A DNA stretch of 64,000 nt from Labrenzia sp. R4_2 (GTDB lineage Bacteria; Pseudomonadota; Alphaproteobacteria; Rhizobiales; Stappiaceae). This document shows, piece after piece, positions 49,544-58,817 of the stretch; position 1 is the stretch's first letter; every line of letters starts with the position of its first letter. The stretch is from the NCBI RefSeq assembly GCF_017743865.1, contig NZ_JAGHRJ010000009.1, forward strand, positions 62,001 through 126,000, read 5' to 3'. A program made the position numbers and the translations under genes. Under the pieces are notes generated by a model that was given only the letters and a program-made list of their open reading frames with translations, was not told the origin of the DNA and made no database searches.

Positions 49544-51866
49544 TCAGAGCAAAGTGACCGCCCCGCTGAAGCACGTGCGGAAACCATTGGCCCATGACAG
49601 TGCAGAAATGCATGTCACGGGTACAGCACCTTACATTGATGATCTGACGGAGGCCGTTGGTACGCTGCATGTCGTTCCGGGCTGGGCGCGGTCTGCAGTC
49701 CGCGGCAAGATCAGTTCCATCGATCTGACGGATGTGAGCGCAAGCGACGGTGTCGTTGCCGTGCTGACATCTGACGATATTCCGGGAACCAACGATTGTT
49801 CGTCCGGCTTTGGCGATGATCCGGTTCTGGCAGACGGTGAAATCCTGTTTTACGGCCAGGTTGTCTTTGCCGTTGTGGCCGAGACGCGGGATCAGGCGCG
49901 CAAGGCAACCCTGAAAGCCAGAATCGAGGTCGCACCGATCCCACCAATCCTGACGCAGGAAGACGCGGAAGCTGCTGAAACAATGGTGCTGCCGGACTAC
50001 CAGTTCCGGCGCGGGTCCCCTGAAACAGGCATGACAGCGGCAGAAGAGGTCTTGTCCGGCTCGTTCCGCATTGGTGGGCAGGAGCACTTCTACCTGGAAG
50101 GCCAGATCGCCATGGCCGTGCCGCAGGAAGCAGGCGGCATGCTGGTGCATACGTCGACCCAGCACCCGACGGAAGTGCAGCACACCGTGGCAAAAGTTCT
50201 TGGCGTCCCGGATGCCTTGGTCACCGCGGAAGTCCGGCGCATGGGCGGTGGCTTTGGCGGCAAGGAATCCCAGGCGAACCAATGGGCGAGCTTGGCCGCG
50301 CTTGCCGCTCACGCTACAGGCCGGGCATGCAAGGTTCGCCTTGACCGCGATGATGACATGATCATGACCGGCAAGCGGCATGACTTCCGCGTTGACTGGA
50401 CCGTTGGACACGATGGTACGGGCAAGATCCGCGCGGTCGATATGGAGTTTCTAGCCCGGTGTGGCTACTCGGTCGATCTGTCCCTTGGTGTGAACGACCG
50501 CACGCTGTTTCATGCGGATTCCAGTTATTTCTATCCAGACGCAGCCATCCGGTCCCGGCGTCTGAAAACAGACACGTGTTCAAACACTGCATTCCGCGGG
50601 TTTGGCGGGCCGCAAGGTATGTTGGCGGCAGAACGCATGATTGATGCGATTGCCATCAAAACCGGCCGGGATCCGCTGGATATTCGCAAGCTGAACTTTT
50701 ATGACGGCGAGCGCAATATAACACCCTACGGCATGCCGGTCGAAGAATATGCGGTGATGCATGATCTCATCGCCCAGCTGGAGGAGACCTCTGATTACTG
50801 GTCCCGGCGGGATGATGTCCGTGATTTCAATGCTGTAAATGCCGTCCTGAAAAAGGGGCTGGCCCTGACGCCAGTGAAATTCGGCATTTCCTTCACGCTG
50901 AAACACCTCAACCAGGCTGGCGCGCTGGTCCACCTTTACACCGACGGTTCGGTTCATTTGAACCACGGCGGCACCGAGATGGGGCAGGGGCTCTATCAGA
51001 AGGTTGCCCAGGTTGTTGCCGAAGAATTTGGCGTGACACTAGAGAAGGTGCGGATCACCGCAACCAACACCTCAAAGGTACCGAACACCGGCCCGACAGC
51101 GGCGTCTTCCGGGACCGACCTGAATGCCATGGCCGCAAAACTTGCAGCGCAGGAAATCAAGGGCCGCTTGATCTCGTTCCTCTGCGAACAGCACCAATGC
51201 GGTCCGGAAGCCATTCATTTCGGAGACAACAAGGTCCTCATTGGCGATCAGAGTTTCACTCTGGCGGAAGTTGCCAAACAGGCGCACATGGCACGGATCC
51301 AGATGTCCCACGCCGGGTTTTACGCGACGCCCGGCATTACCTGGGATCGGGAAAGCGTAACCGGCCGGCCGTTTTATTACTTCGCCTTTGGCGGCGCCTG
51401 CGCTGAGGTCACCATCGACACCATGACCGGTGAAATGACGGTCGACCGGGTCGATATCCTTCACGATGTCGGACATTCACTGAACCCTGCGATTGATCTC
51501 GGCCAGATTGAGGGCGGGTTTGTGCAAGGCATGGGCTGGCTGACCACTGAAGAACTGGTCTGGGATGAAAAGGGCCGGCTGCGCACCCATGCCCCGTCGA
51601 CTTACAAGATCCCGACGGCGTCGGACATTCCAGAGGAGTTCAACGTCAGCCTCTATGACGGCAACGGCAATCCTCAGGAGACTGTCTACCGGTCCAAGGC
51701 TGTCGGCGAGCCACCGGTGATGCTGGCAAATGCTGTCTTCTGCGCCATCAATGACGCGGTGGCGAGCATCGCGCCAGGCCAAATCCCAAATCTTGATGCG
51801 CCGGCAACGCCCGAAGCGATCATGAAGGCAGTCCGGGGTTTGCGCTCCCGAAAGGTCTCGTCATGA
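49527..51866 (+). CDS. xdhB: Xanthine dehydrogenase large subunit (molybdopterin)
   Basis: 779 residues. Carries the molybdenum cofactor and the substrate site. Signatures: HVTGTAPYIDDL at the start, FYLEGQIAMAVPQE, RMGGGFGGKESQ, NTAFRGFGGPQGM, HLNHGGTEMGQGLYQK, and AVGEPPVMLANA with the catalytic glutamate. ATG 49527 lies inside xdhA; the start region follows GCGGGAGGCAGATC. The heterodimer arrangement and stop-start overlap with xdhC (ATGA) show one operon. Confidence 0.96.
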   Translation: MTAPLDQSKVTAPLKHVRKPLAHDSAEMHVTGTAPYIDDLTEAVGTLHVVPGWARSAVRGKISSIDLTDVSASDGVVAVLTSDDIPGTNDCSSGFGDDPVLADGEILFYGQVVFAVVAETRDQARKATLKARIEVAPIPPILTQEDAEAAETMVLPDYQFRRGSPETGMTAAEEVLSGSFRIGGQEHFYLEGQIAMAVPQEAGGMLVHTSTQHPTEVQHTVAKVLGVPDALVTAEVRRMGGGFGGKESQANQWASLAALAAHATGRACKVRLDRDDDMIMTGKRHDFRVDWTVGHDGTGKIRAVDMEFLARCGYSVDLSLGVNDRTLFHADSSYFYPDAAIRSRRLKTDTCSNTAFRGFGGPQGMLAAERMIDAIAIKTGRDPLDIRKLNFYDGERNITPYGMPVEEYAVMHDLIAQLEETSDYWSRRDDVRDFNAVNAVLKKGLALTPVKFGISFTLKHLNQAGALVHLYTDGSVHLNHGGTEMGQGLYQKVAQVVAEEFGVTLEKVRITATNTSKVPNTGPTAASSGTDLNAMAAKLAAQEIKGRLISFLCEQHQCGPEAIHFGDNKVLIGDQSFTLAEVAKQAHMARIQMSHAGFYATPGITWDRESVTGRPFYYFAFGGACAEVTIDTMTGEMTVDRVDILHDVGHSLNPAIDLGQIEGGFVQGMGWLTTEELVWDEKGRLRTHAPSTYKIPTASDIPEEFNVSLYDGNGNPQETVYRSKAVGEPPVMLANAVFCAINDAVASIAPGQIPNLDAPATPEAIMKAVRGLRSRKVSS

Positions 51867-52852
51867 GGGTCTGGGGGCACATTGCAAACTGCCTGAAAAG
51901 CAGCGGCGCCTGTGCCCTCGTCACGGTCGCCGAAACTGGCGGGTCGACACCACGGGAAACCGGCGCACGGATGATCGTACGGCCGGACGGCGGGTTTTAC
52001 GGCACAATCGGCGGCGGCACCTTGGAATTTGAAGTGATCCGCCAGGCAGCAAAGGCTGCAAGCCGCAAAACGGCCGGTTTCGAACTAAAAACTGTTTCTC
52101 TCGGCCCCGATCTCGGCCAGTGCTGTGGAGGCCGGGCCAAAATCGCGATCGAAGTGTTCATCGACGAACAGTTGGAAGCTGCTGAACGGCTGGCACTGGA
52201 AGAAAGCAAACCGTATCCGTTTGTAACGCATACGATTATCGAAAGCGGCTCCGTTCGTGAACGGGAGATCGCAGATCAAGTGCCTGAAGACGCATTTCAT
52301 ATCCTCGAGGAGAATGGTCAAAAGCTGCTGATCGAACAATTCGGCGAAACACGGCGGACACTATACCTCTTCGGTGCGGGGCATGTCGGAAAGGCACTCG
52401 TTCTGGCGTTGGCGCCCTTGCCGTTTTCGATCGTTTGGATCGACAGCAGAGCGGATCAGTTTCCAACTGCTGTCCCGGCCAATGTTACGAAGATCTGCAC
52501 TTCGGACCCCGCAAATGCACTTGAGAATGCGCCGGATGGTGCCTTCGTGCTCGCCATGACCCATTCACACGGCCTCGATGAAGAAATCATGGCCCGTGCG
52601 CTCCTCGCGCAGCGCTTTGGCTATTGCGGTGTGATCGGTTCCAAAACCAAGCGGGTCCGGTTTCTGAAGCGTCTCAAAACACGCGGTCTCAGTGACAGCG
52701 TTCTTTCGACCATGGTCTGCCCGGTCGGGGTGACAACGATAAAATCAAAACACCCGGCTGCGATCGCAGCAGGAATAGTTGTCGACCTGATCGCCCGGGA
52801 CGAGGCCTGTTATCAACAAGCCGCTGCAAGCGGGAGGCTTGCACATAAATAA
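51863..52852 (+). CDS. xdhC: Molybdenum-cofactor insertion and sulfuration chaperone XdhC
   Basis: 329 residues. XdhC delivers sulfurated molybdenum cofactor to xanthine dehydrogenase but is not part of the enzyme. The XdhC/CoxI N-terminal domain (ALVTVAETGGSTPRETGARMIV, GTIGGGTLEFEVI with the conserved LGPDLGQCCGGRA cysteines) is followed by a Rossmann-like C-terminal domain (TLYLFGAGHVGKALVLAL, and YCGVIGSKTKRVRFLKRL). ATG overlaps the xdhB stop. Confidence 0.94.
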   Translation: MRVWGHIANCLKSSGACALVTVAETGGSTPRETGARMIVRPDGGFYGTIGGGTLEFEVIRQAAKAASRKTAGFELKTVSLGPDLGQCCGGRAKIAIEVFIDEQLEAAERLALEESKPYPFVTHTIIESGSVREREIADQVPEDAFHILEENGQKLLIEQFGETRRTLYLFGAGHVGKALVLALAPLPFSIVWIDSRADQFPTAVPANVTKICTSDPANALENAPDGAFVLAMTHSHGLDEEIMARALLAQRFGYCGVIGSKTKRVRFLKRLKTRGLSDSVLSTMVCPVGVTTIKSKHPAAIAAGIVVDLIARDEACYQQAAASGRLAHK

Positions 52853-52890
52853 GACATGAATAATAAGGCGGCATCCAACCGGGGGACAGT

Positions 52891-54474
52891 GTGGGTACAG
52901 AAAACCATTCAGAAGTGGACACGGCAGCTGCCCCGTTCGCAAGATCCGGCAAAGAAAAATTGCTGGACGCGCAAGGGCTGACCAAGCGGTTTGGCGATAT
53001 CCTTGCCAACGACGCCGTCGATCTGACGATCAACAAGGGTGAAATTCACGCTCTTCTTGGTGAAAACGGCGCGGGAAAGTCTACGCTCGTCAAGATGTTC
53101 TACGGCTCACTCGAGCCGGATGGAGGTGAGATCTGGTGGGATGGCCAAAAGGTTGCGATAGACAATCCTGCGGCTGCCCGCGAACTCGGCATTGGGATGG
53201 TGTTCCAGCACTTTTCCTTGTTCGAGGCGTTGAATGTGGTCGAGAACATTGCGCTCGCACTTCCGAATCCCGGCAATATGAAAGATTTGGCCAAACGGAT
53301 CGAAACGGTTTCCCGCGAGTATGGTCTCCCGCTAAAGCCCAGTGACATTGTCGCCGACCTGCCTGTCGGCATCCGTCAAAGGATCGAAATCGTCCGCTGT
53401 CTGCTGCAGGAACCCCGTCTGATCATCATGGACGAGCCGACGTCTGTTCTGACACCGCAGGAAGCGGATCAGCTTTTCCTAACCCTGCAACGGTTGGCGT
53501 CCGAAGGCTGCGCTGTTCTTTACATCAGCCACCGGCTGGAAGAAGTTCAGCGGATCTGCCATCACGCGACGATCTTGCGCCACGGCCAGGTGGTCAATGA
53601 ATGTGATCCCACGAAGGAAACACCAGCAACACTCGCTAGCATGATGGTGGGCGCTGAAGTGATCGCGGTAAACGCGGCAGCGCAAAAACCGGCTATCGGA
53701 GATGTCCGGCTTGGGTTGAACAAGTTGTCCGCCCCTGCGGCCACACCCTTTGCAACGGCGCTGAACAACATTTCGCTGGAACTCCGTGCGGGTGAAGTTG
53801 TGGCGATTGCGGGCGTTGCCGCAAATGGGCAAGGGGAGTTGTTCGACGCAATCTCCGGTGAAATGCGCGTTGGCTCCGACATGATCTTGCTGGATGGCGT
53901 TCCTTGCGGCTCCAAGGGCATCAATTGGCGCCGGAAGAAAAACGCCGCCTTCGTTCCCGAAGAGCGGCTTGGTCATGGCGCCGTTCCGGGCATGAAGCTC
54001 TCCCTGAACATTGTGCTTACGCGTCACAGCACGGGTGACAAGCTGGTCAATGGCGGGATGGTGTCCACGGCCAATGCCGGACAGATGGAACAGCGGATCA
54101 AGCAAGCCTTTGATGTCCGTATGTCGCATGACGATCCGGAGGCACGTTCACTATCGGGTGGCAATCTGCAGAAGTTCGTTGTCGGTCGCGAGCTCGACCG
54201 GCAACCCGGCGTCCTGATCATCAATCAACCGACTTGGGGCGTCGATGCAGGGGCAGCTGCCCTGATCCGTCAGGCGATCATTGATCTCGCCCGAAGCGGG
54301 TCTGCAGTTCTGGTGATCAGCCAGGATCTCGATGAAATTTTTGAAATTGCTGACAAGATCGCGGTGATCTCCAGAGGCTACCTGTCTGAACCAGAGCCGG
54401 CCGCGGATATGACCCGCGAACGGGTTGGACTTCTCATGGCAGGCGGAGCCGAGACACAAGGGGAGGTCGCCTGA
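52891..54474 (+). CDS. BMP-family nucleoside ABC transporter ATP-binding protein
   Basis: 527 residues from GTG 52891. Two ABC domains in tandem. The first has a good Walker A (LLGENGAGKST, about residues 55-66), the signature in PVGIRQRIEIVRCL, and Walker B LIIMDEPTSVLTPQEA. The second has no lysine in the Walker-A position (GVAANGQGELFD), signature LSGGNLQKFVVGREL and an altered Walker B (LIINQPTWGVD); one degenerate site is normal in this family. Energises uptake with the two permeases and the BMP lipoprotein-like binding protein downstream. The next gene starts inside the stop (TGATG). Confidence 0.92.
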   Translation: MGTENHSEVDTAAAPFARSGKEKLLDAQGLTKRFGDILANDAVDLTINKGEIHALLGENGAGKSTLVKMFYGSLEPDGGEIWWDGQKVAIDNPAAARELGIGMVFQHFSLFEALNVVENIALALPNPGNMKDLAKRIETVSREYGLPLKPSDIVADLPVGIRQRIEIVRCLLQEPRLIIMDEPTSVLTPQEADQLFLTLQRLASEGCAVLYISHRLEEVQRICHHATILRHGQVVNECDPTKETPATLASMMVGAEVIAVNAAAQKPAIGDVRLGLNKLSAPAATPFATALNNISLELRAGEVVAIAGVAANGQGELFDAISGEMRVGSDMILLDGVPCGSKGINWRRKKNAAFVPEERLGHGAVPGMKLSLNIVLTRHSTGDKLVNGGMVSTANAGQMEQRIKQAFDVRMSHDDPEARSLSGGNLQKFVVGRELDRQPGVLIINQPTWGVDAGAAALIRQAIIDLARSGSAVLVISQDLDEIFEIADKIAVISRGYLSEPEPAADMTRERVGLLMAGGAETQGEVA

Positions 54475-55568
54475 TGCGGATCGAACTCGTCAAACGCAAG
54501 GAACACAGCGAACTGATGTCGCTGATGTCGCCTCTGATTGCTGTCGGCCTGACAGCTCTGTCCGCTGCGATCATCTTTGCCATTTCCGGCGTCAATCCAG
54601 CCCTTGGTCTCTACAAGTTCTTCATTGAACCTTTGACAGAACAGTGGTCGCTGGAAGCAACGATCGAAAAAGCAACACCGCTTATTCTGATCGGCTGCGG
54701 TTTGGCAGTGTGTTACCTCTCGAACAACTGGAACATCGGCGCAGAAGGGCAATTTGTGGTCGGGGCCATGTTCGGCTCCATCCTGCCGGTGATGTTCCCG
54801 AGTTTTGAAAACAGCCTGACTTTGCCGCTGATGCTGATCTGCGGCGTGATCGGGGGCGCGCTTTGGGCGATAATCCCGGCGCTGTTAAAGACCCGGTTCA
54901 ACACCAACGAAATCCTGACAAGCCTGATGCTTGTCTATGTGGCCGGGCTTCTGCTGGATTATCTTGTCCGCGGTCCGTGGCGGGATCCGGACGGCTTCAA
55001 TTTCCCGGAATCACGCATCTTTTCTGACGCTGCGACCTTGCCGGAAGTCTTTGGCGGAATGATGAGCCTTGCGACGCCCATCACCATCATTGTGGCGTTG
55101 GTGCTCGCGCTCGTTTTGGCAAAAACCATCAAGGGCTTTGAAATCCGCGTAATGGGCGAAAGCCCGCGCGCAGGCAGCTTTGCCGGGTTCTCAGCAAAAG
55201 GGTTGACCATTTTCTCGTTCGCCTTGGCAGGCGGGTTGGCCGGCCTTGCCGGCACCATGGTCGTCTCAGGGTCCCTGAACCAGCTTCTGCCGTCCATTTC
55301 TCCGGGCTATGGCTTCACGGCGATCATCGTGGCCTTCTTGGGCCGCTTGAACCCGATCGGCATCATCATCGCCGGATTTGTCCTTGCCTTGTCCTACATC
55401 GGCGGGGAGGGCGTACAATCCGGACTTGGCGTCTCCAACAAGATTGCGAGCGTGATCCAGGGATTGCTTCTGTTTTACGTGCTCGCCTGCGACACGCTCA
55501 TTCTTTATCGCATCCGCATGGTCTCCCGCCGTGCTGCCAATCCGGCCGGGGAGGTTTCTCATGTTTGA
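54474..55568 (+). CDS. BMP-type ABC transporter permease, first
   Basis: 364 residues with about nine hydrophobic helices. Matches the BPD_transp_2-type permease of nucleoside transporters (YufP/NupP-like): LGLYKFFIEPLTEQWSL, IGCGLAVCYLSNNWNIGAEGQFVVGAM, RFNTNEILTSLMLVYVAGLL, RVMGESPRAGSFAGFSAKG, and GYGFTAIIVAFLGRLNPIG. Start ATG overlaps the ATPase stop by one base. Confidence 0.92.
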   Translation: MRIELVKRKEHSELMSLMSPLIAVGLTALSAAIIFAISGVNPALGLYKFFIEPLTEQWSLEATIEKATPLILIGCGLAVCYLSNNWNIGAEGQFVVGAMFGSILPVMFPSFENSLTLPLMLICGVIGGALWAIIPALLKTRFNTNEILTSLMLVYVAGLLLDYLVRGPWRDPDGFNFPESRIFSDAATLPEVFGGMMSLATPITIIVALVLALVLAKTIKGFEIRVMGESPRAGSFAGFSAKGLTIFSFALAGGLAGLAGTMVVSGSLNQLLPSISPGYGFTAIIVAFLGRLNPIGIIIAGFVLALSYIGGEGVQSGLGVSNKIASVIQGLLLFYVLACDTLILYRIRMVSRRAANPAGEVSHV

Positions 55569-56475
55569 GGCTGTTCTGCTCACAGTCATTACTGCGGCAA
55601 CACCGCTTCTCATTGCGGCAATTGGCGAATTGGTGGTGGAGCGCTCCGGCGTCCTCAATCTGGGCGTCGAAGGCATGATGATCATGGGGGCGGTGATTGG
55701 GTTTGCAGTCGCTAACCAGACTGGCTCTGGAACACTCGGGGTCATCGGTGCAATCGCGGCCGGTATGGCCATGTCTGCCTTGTTTGGTTTTTTGGTGCTG
55801 GTCCTGGTCGCCAATCAGGTCGCGACCGGTCTTGCACTGACGATCCTCGGTCTTGGTTTGTCCGGGATGATCGGAGAAGCCTATATCGGGGTACCGGGTC
55901 TGCGGATCCCGGAACTCTACATCCCGATCTTGTCGGACATCCCGTTCATTGGACCGGTCTTTTTCCAGCAGGATGCCATCGTCTATATCGGCTTTGCACT
56001 TGTCATCGTGGTGGCCTACTTCCTCTTCCGAACCCGTGCCGGCCTGATCTTGCGCTCTGTTGGTGACAATCACGGATCCGCGCATGCGTTGGGGTATTCA
56101 GTCCTGAAAATCCGGTTCATGGCGGTGTTGTTCGGCGGGGCCTGTGCGGGTTTGGCCGGCGCTTACATGTCGCTGGCTTATACACCGCAGTGGGTGGAAA
56201 ACATGACGGCCGGCCGCGGCTGGATTGCGCTTGCTCTGGTGGTGTTTGCATCCTGGTTGCCGTTCCGCGTCATCATCGGGGCGTACCTGTTCGGCGCGGT
56301 CAGCGTTCTGAATTTGCATGCCCAGGCAATCGGCCTTGGGGTTCCATCGCAATTCCTGTCCAGCCTGCCATATCTTGCGACCATTGGAGTACTTGTGCTC
56401 ATCTCCGCAAACCGCAGACTGACGCTCGTCAATACACCGGCCTGTCTCGGCAAGCCGTTTGTTCCGGACCGGTAG
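55561..56475 (+). CDS. BMP-type ABC transporter permease, second
   Basis: 304 residues, about eight helices. YufQ/NupQ-like: TAATPLLIAAIGELVVERSGVLNLGVEGMM, VATGLALTILGLGLSGMIGE, RSVGDNHGSAHALGYSV, RFMAVLFGGACAGLAGAYMSL. ATG 55561 overlaps the previous gene by 8 bases, a tight coupling. The frame is open ten codons upstream, without similarity. Confidence 0.92.
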   Translation: MFEAVLLTVITAATPLLIAAIGELVVERSGVLNLGVEGMMIMGAVIGFAVANQTGSGTLGVIGAIAAGMAMSALFGFLVLVLVANQVATGLALTILGLGLSGMIGEAYIGVPGLRIPELYIPILSDIPFIGPVFFQQDAIVYIGFALVIVVAYFLFRTRAGLILRSVGDNHGSAHALGYSVLKIRFMAVLFGGACAGLAGAYMSLAYTPQWVENMTAGRGWIALALVVFASWLPFRVIIGAYLFGAVSVLNLHAQAIGLGVPSQFLSSLPYLATIGVLVLISANRRLTLVNTPACLGKPFVPDR

Positions 56476-56576
56476 CGCCTCCCCGTTACCGGTCGGGTTC
56501 AGCCTGCAGCGATCAGGGCTGGATCAAAGCAAAAAGATCGTACACAAAGAGAGATCAAACAGAGGGGACCAAACTG

Positions 56577-57641
56577 ATGAAATCTCTATTGAAAGCAACT
56601 GTGGCTGCCGCCGCGTTCCTCGCAGCGGGAACCGCAGCAAACGCAGCCGATGTTAAGGCATGTTTCGTTTACGTCGGACCGGTCGGCGACTTCGGTTGGA
56701 CCTACCAGCACGACCAGGGCCGCTTGGCCGTAGAAGAGCATTTCGGCGACAAGGTCGAAACCGCATTTCTTGAAAGCGTTGCGGAAGGCCCGGATGCAGA
56801 ACGCGCCATTGAGCGTTTCGCGCGTGAAGGCTGCAACATCATCTTCACGACATCGTTCGGCTACATGAACCCGACCATCAAGGTTGCCAAGAAATTCCCG
56901 GATGTGAAGTTCGAGCACGCCACAGGCTACAAGACCGCCGACAACGTCGCGACCTATAACTCCAAGTTCCACCAGGGCCGCTACATCATCGGTCAGGTCG
57001 CGGCCAAACAGTCCAAGTCTGGTGTCGCAGGCTACATCGCCTCCTTTCCGATCCCGGAAGTTATCGCTGGCATCAATGCGTTTATGTTGGGCGCACAATC
57101 CGTCAATCCGGACTTCCAATTGAAGGTGGTTTGGGTGAACACCTGGTTTGACCCGGGCAAGGAAGCAGATGCAGCCAAGGCGCTGATCGACCAGGGCGCT
57201 GACATCATCACACAGCATACCGACTCCACCGCACCGCTTCAGGTCGCTCAAGAGCGCGGTGTTCACGGATTCGGCCAGGCATCCGACATGGTCGCCTTTG
57301 CCCCGGACGCGCAGTACACCGCCATCATTGACGATTGGGCGCCATACTACATCCACCGCGTACAGGACGTTCTCGACGGGAAGTGGGAAAGCCACTCCTC
57401 TTGGGAGGGTCTTGCCGAGAAACACGTTGTCATGGCCCCATACACCAATCTGCCAGCAGATGTTGTTGAAATGGCCAAAGCGACAGAAGCCAAGATTGTC
57501 GATGGTTGGGAGCCGTTCACCGGTCCGATCACCAAGCAGGATGGTACCGTTGCAGCTGAAGATGGTGTGCGTCTCGACGACGGCGCGATCCTCGGCATGA
57601 ACTGGTACGTTCAGGGCATTGACGACCAACTGCCGCAGTAA
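56577..57641 (+). CDS. BMP-family purine-nucleoside-type substrate-binding protein
   Basis: 354 residues. ATG 56577 follows GAGGGGACCAAACTG. Signal peptide about 23 residues (VAAAAFLAAGTAANA); no lipobox cysteine at the cleavage site, so periplasmic rather than a lipoprotein. The Bmp pattern is complete: VGPVGDFGWTYQHDQGRLAVEEHF, FGYMNPTIKVAKKFPDVKFEHATGYKT, YIASFPIPEVIAGINAFMLG, and ADIITQHTDSTAPLQVAQERG. BMP proteins bind purine nucleosides and their relatives. Location next to xdhABC and uraH supports a purine ligand. A double hairpin follows the gene. Confidence 0.93.
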   Translation: MKSLLKATVAAAAFLAAGTAANAADVKACFVYVGPVGDFGWTYQHDQGRLAVEEHFGDKVETAFLESVAEGPDAERAIERFAREGCNIIFTTSFGYMNPTIKVAKKFPDVKFEHATGYKTADNVATYNSKFHQGRYIIGQVAAKQSKSGVAGYIASFPIPEVIAGINAFMLGAQSVNPDFQLKVVWVNTWFDPGKEADAAKALIDQGADIITQHTDSTAPLQVAQERGVHGFGQASDMVAFAPDAQYTAIIDDWAPYYIHRVQDVLDGKWESHSSWEGLAEKHVVMAPYTNLPADVVEMAKATEAKIVDGWEPFTGPITKQDGTVAAEDGVRLDDGAILGMNWYVQGIDDQLPQ

Positions 57642-57652
57642 TCTTGCACTCT

Positions 57653-57675
57653 GAGAGCCGGAGTTTCCGGCTCTC
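57653..57675 (+). terminator. First stem-loop after the transporter operon
   Basis: 9-bp perfect stem GAGAGCCGG / CCGGCTCTC with loop AGTTT, 11 bases after the BMP gene. It lacks a T-run, so it more likely protects mRNA or acts with the terminator that follows. Confidence 0.55.
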
Positions 57676-57687
57676 GAATCAAGGATT

Positions 57688-57727
57688 AGGCCGGAGACAG
57701 GCAATCACCTGTTCCCCGGCCTTTTTC
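57688..57727 (+). terminator. Terminator of the purine transporter operon
   Basis: Outer stem AGGCCGG / CCGGCCT enclosing an inner ACAGG / CCTGT hairpin, followed by TTTTTC. The end of the transcript that begins with the xdh/ABC genes. Confidence 0.8.
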
Positions 57728-57845
57728 TTGACCGGAGAGGTCTTACAGTTTTCCCATACTCTCCGATAGACTTGAGCCGCTCAGCACTTATTTTATGTAC
57801 AGCTCGCAGGGCGCGTGTCGTCACGACAGAAGGAATGGATCCCGC

Positions 57846-58799
57846 ATGGAACGCCGCAGTTTTTTGACCGGAGCCATTGCCAGTGGCAGTACAATCTTGG
57901 CATCAGGTGCGAACGGCCAAGCCGCGTCTTCACAGGTTACACCGGAAAACACCGCGGCAAATCCGACAAAACGCACCGACGGATTTTATCTGGCCCTCGG
58001 CGGCGGCGCGGCCAAGGCGTTTGCGCATATTCCCGTTCTTGAAGCGCTGGATGATCTCGGGGTGAAGCCTAAAGCGATCGCCGGAACATCCATGGGCTCC
58101 ATTCTCGGTGGCTACTATGCAAGCGGCATGAGCGGCGAGGACATCCGGAGCTTTACAGTCGATCTCTTCACCCAAAAGGGGCAGTTGCTTCAAAAGCTTT
58201 TTTTGACTGACGGCCGGACCTGGGGGTCGCTTCTGAATATGATGCGACCGTCTATTATTGATCCGCTGGTTTTGTTCGAGACGCTGTTTCCGGACGGGCT
58301 GGCGGAGAACTTTGAAGATTTACAAATCCCGATGAAAGTCGTCGCAACGGATTTTCATCGCCAATCCCAAGCCGTCCTGACCGAAGGTACGCTCCTACCT
58401 GCGATTGCGGCTTCATCAGCGCTGCCGATGTTGCTGACACCGGTCCAGATTGACGGGCGCGTCTTGATCGATGGCGGCTTCGTCAACCCGACGCCTTTTG
58501 ACGTGTTCGAAGACACGGATTATCCCGTGATGGCCGTTGATGTGACCGGGGCGGATTTTTCAGCGATCGATGGTCTGCCAAGCGGCATGGAAACCTGGAT
58601 CGGGTCATTTTCGATTACGCTTCATTCCCTCGTTGCAGCGAAGTTGAGCTGCGCCCAGCCGGATCTCCTCCTGGAACCGGCAATCGGTCATTTCCAAACG
58701 ATGGATTTCTTCGAAGTTGAGGCCATATTGGATGCGGCCGATCCGATCCGGGAAGATGTCAAACGTGGGTTGGACCGGCTGCTGGGGCAAAAGATCTGA
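57846..58799 (+). CDS. Patatin-like phospholipase with twin-arginine signal
   Basis: 317 residues from ATG 57846 behind AAGGAATGGATC. The N-terminus MERRSFLTGAIASGSTILA fits a Tat signal (RRxFL). The patatin domain follows: oxyanion-hole YLALGGGAAKAFAHI, nucleophile GTSMGS, and catalytic DGGFVNPTPFDV with the aspartate. Patatins are serine-aspartate dyad lipases. Export of a folded lipase through Tat would place it in the periplasm or outside. Convergent with the alpha/beta hydrolase gene 18 bases away. Confidence 0.87.
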   Translation: MERRSFLTGAIASGSTILASGANGQAASSQVTPENTAANPTKRTDGFYLALGGGAAKAFAHIPVLEALDDLGVKPKAIAGTSMGSILGGYYASGMSGEDIRSFTVDLFTQKGQLLQKLFLTDGRTWGSLLNMMRPSIIDPLVLFETLFPDGLAENFEDLQIPMKVVATDFHRQSQAVLTEGTLLPAIAASSALPMLLTPVQIDGRVLIDGGFVNPTPFDVFEDTDYPVMAVDVTGADFSAIDGLPSGMETWIGSFSITLHSLVAAKLSCAQPDLLLEPAIGHFQTMDFFEVEAILDAADPIREDVKRGLDRLLGQKI

Positions 58800-58817
58800 G
58801 GCAGCTGTCTTTCCAAG

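Noticed and set aside
49389..50411. 340-codon minus-strand frame
   Set aside because: Antisense of xdhA/xdhB; the forward genes are certain.
52853..54474. Second ABC domain of the transporter ATPase as a disabled gene
   Set aside because: A lysine-less Walker A in the second half is normal for BMP/NupA-type ATPases, so it is not a sign of decay.
56586..57704. 372-codon minus-strand frame
   Set aside because: Antisense of the BMP gene; it also reads through the terminator hairpin.
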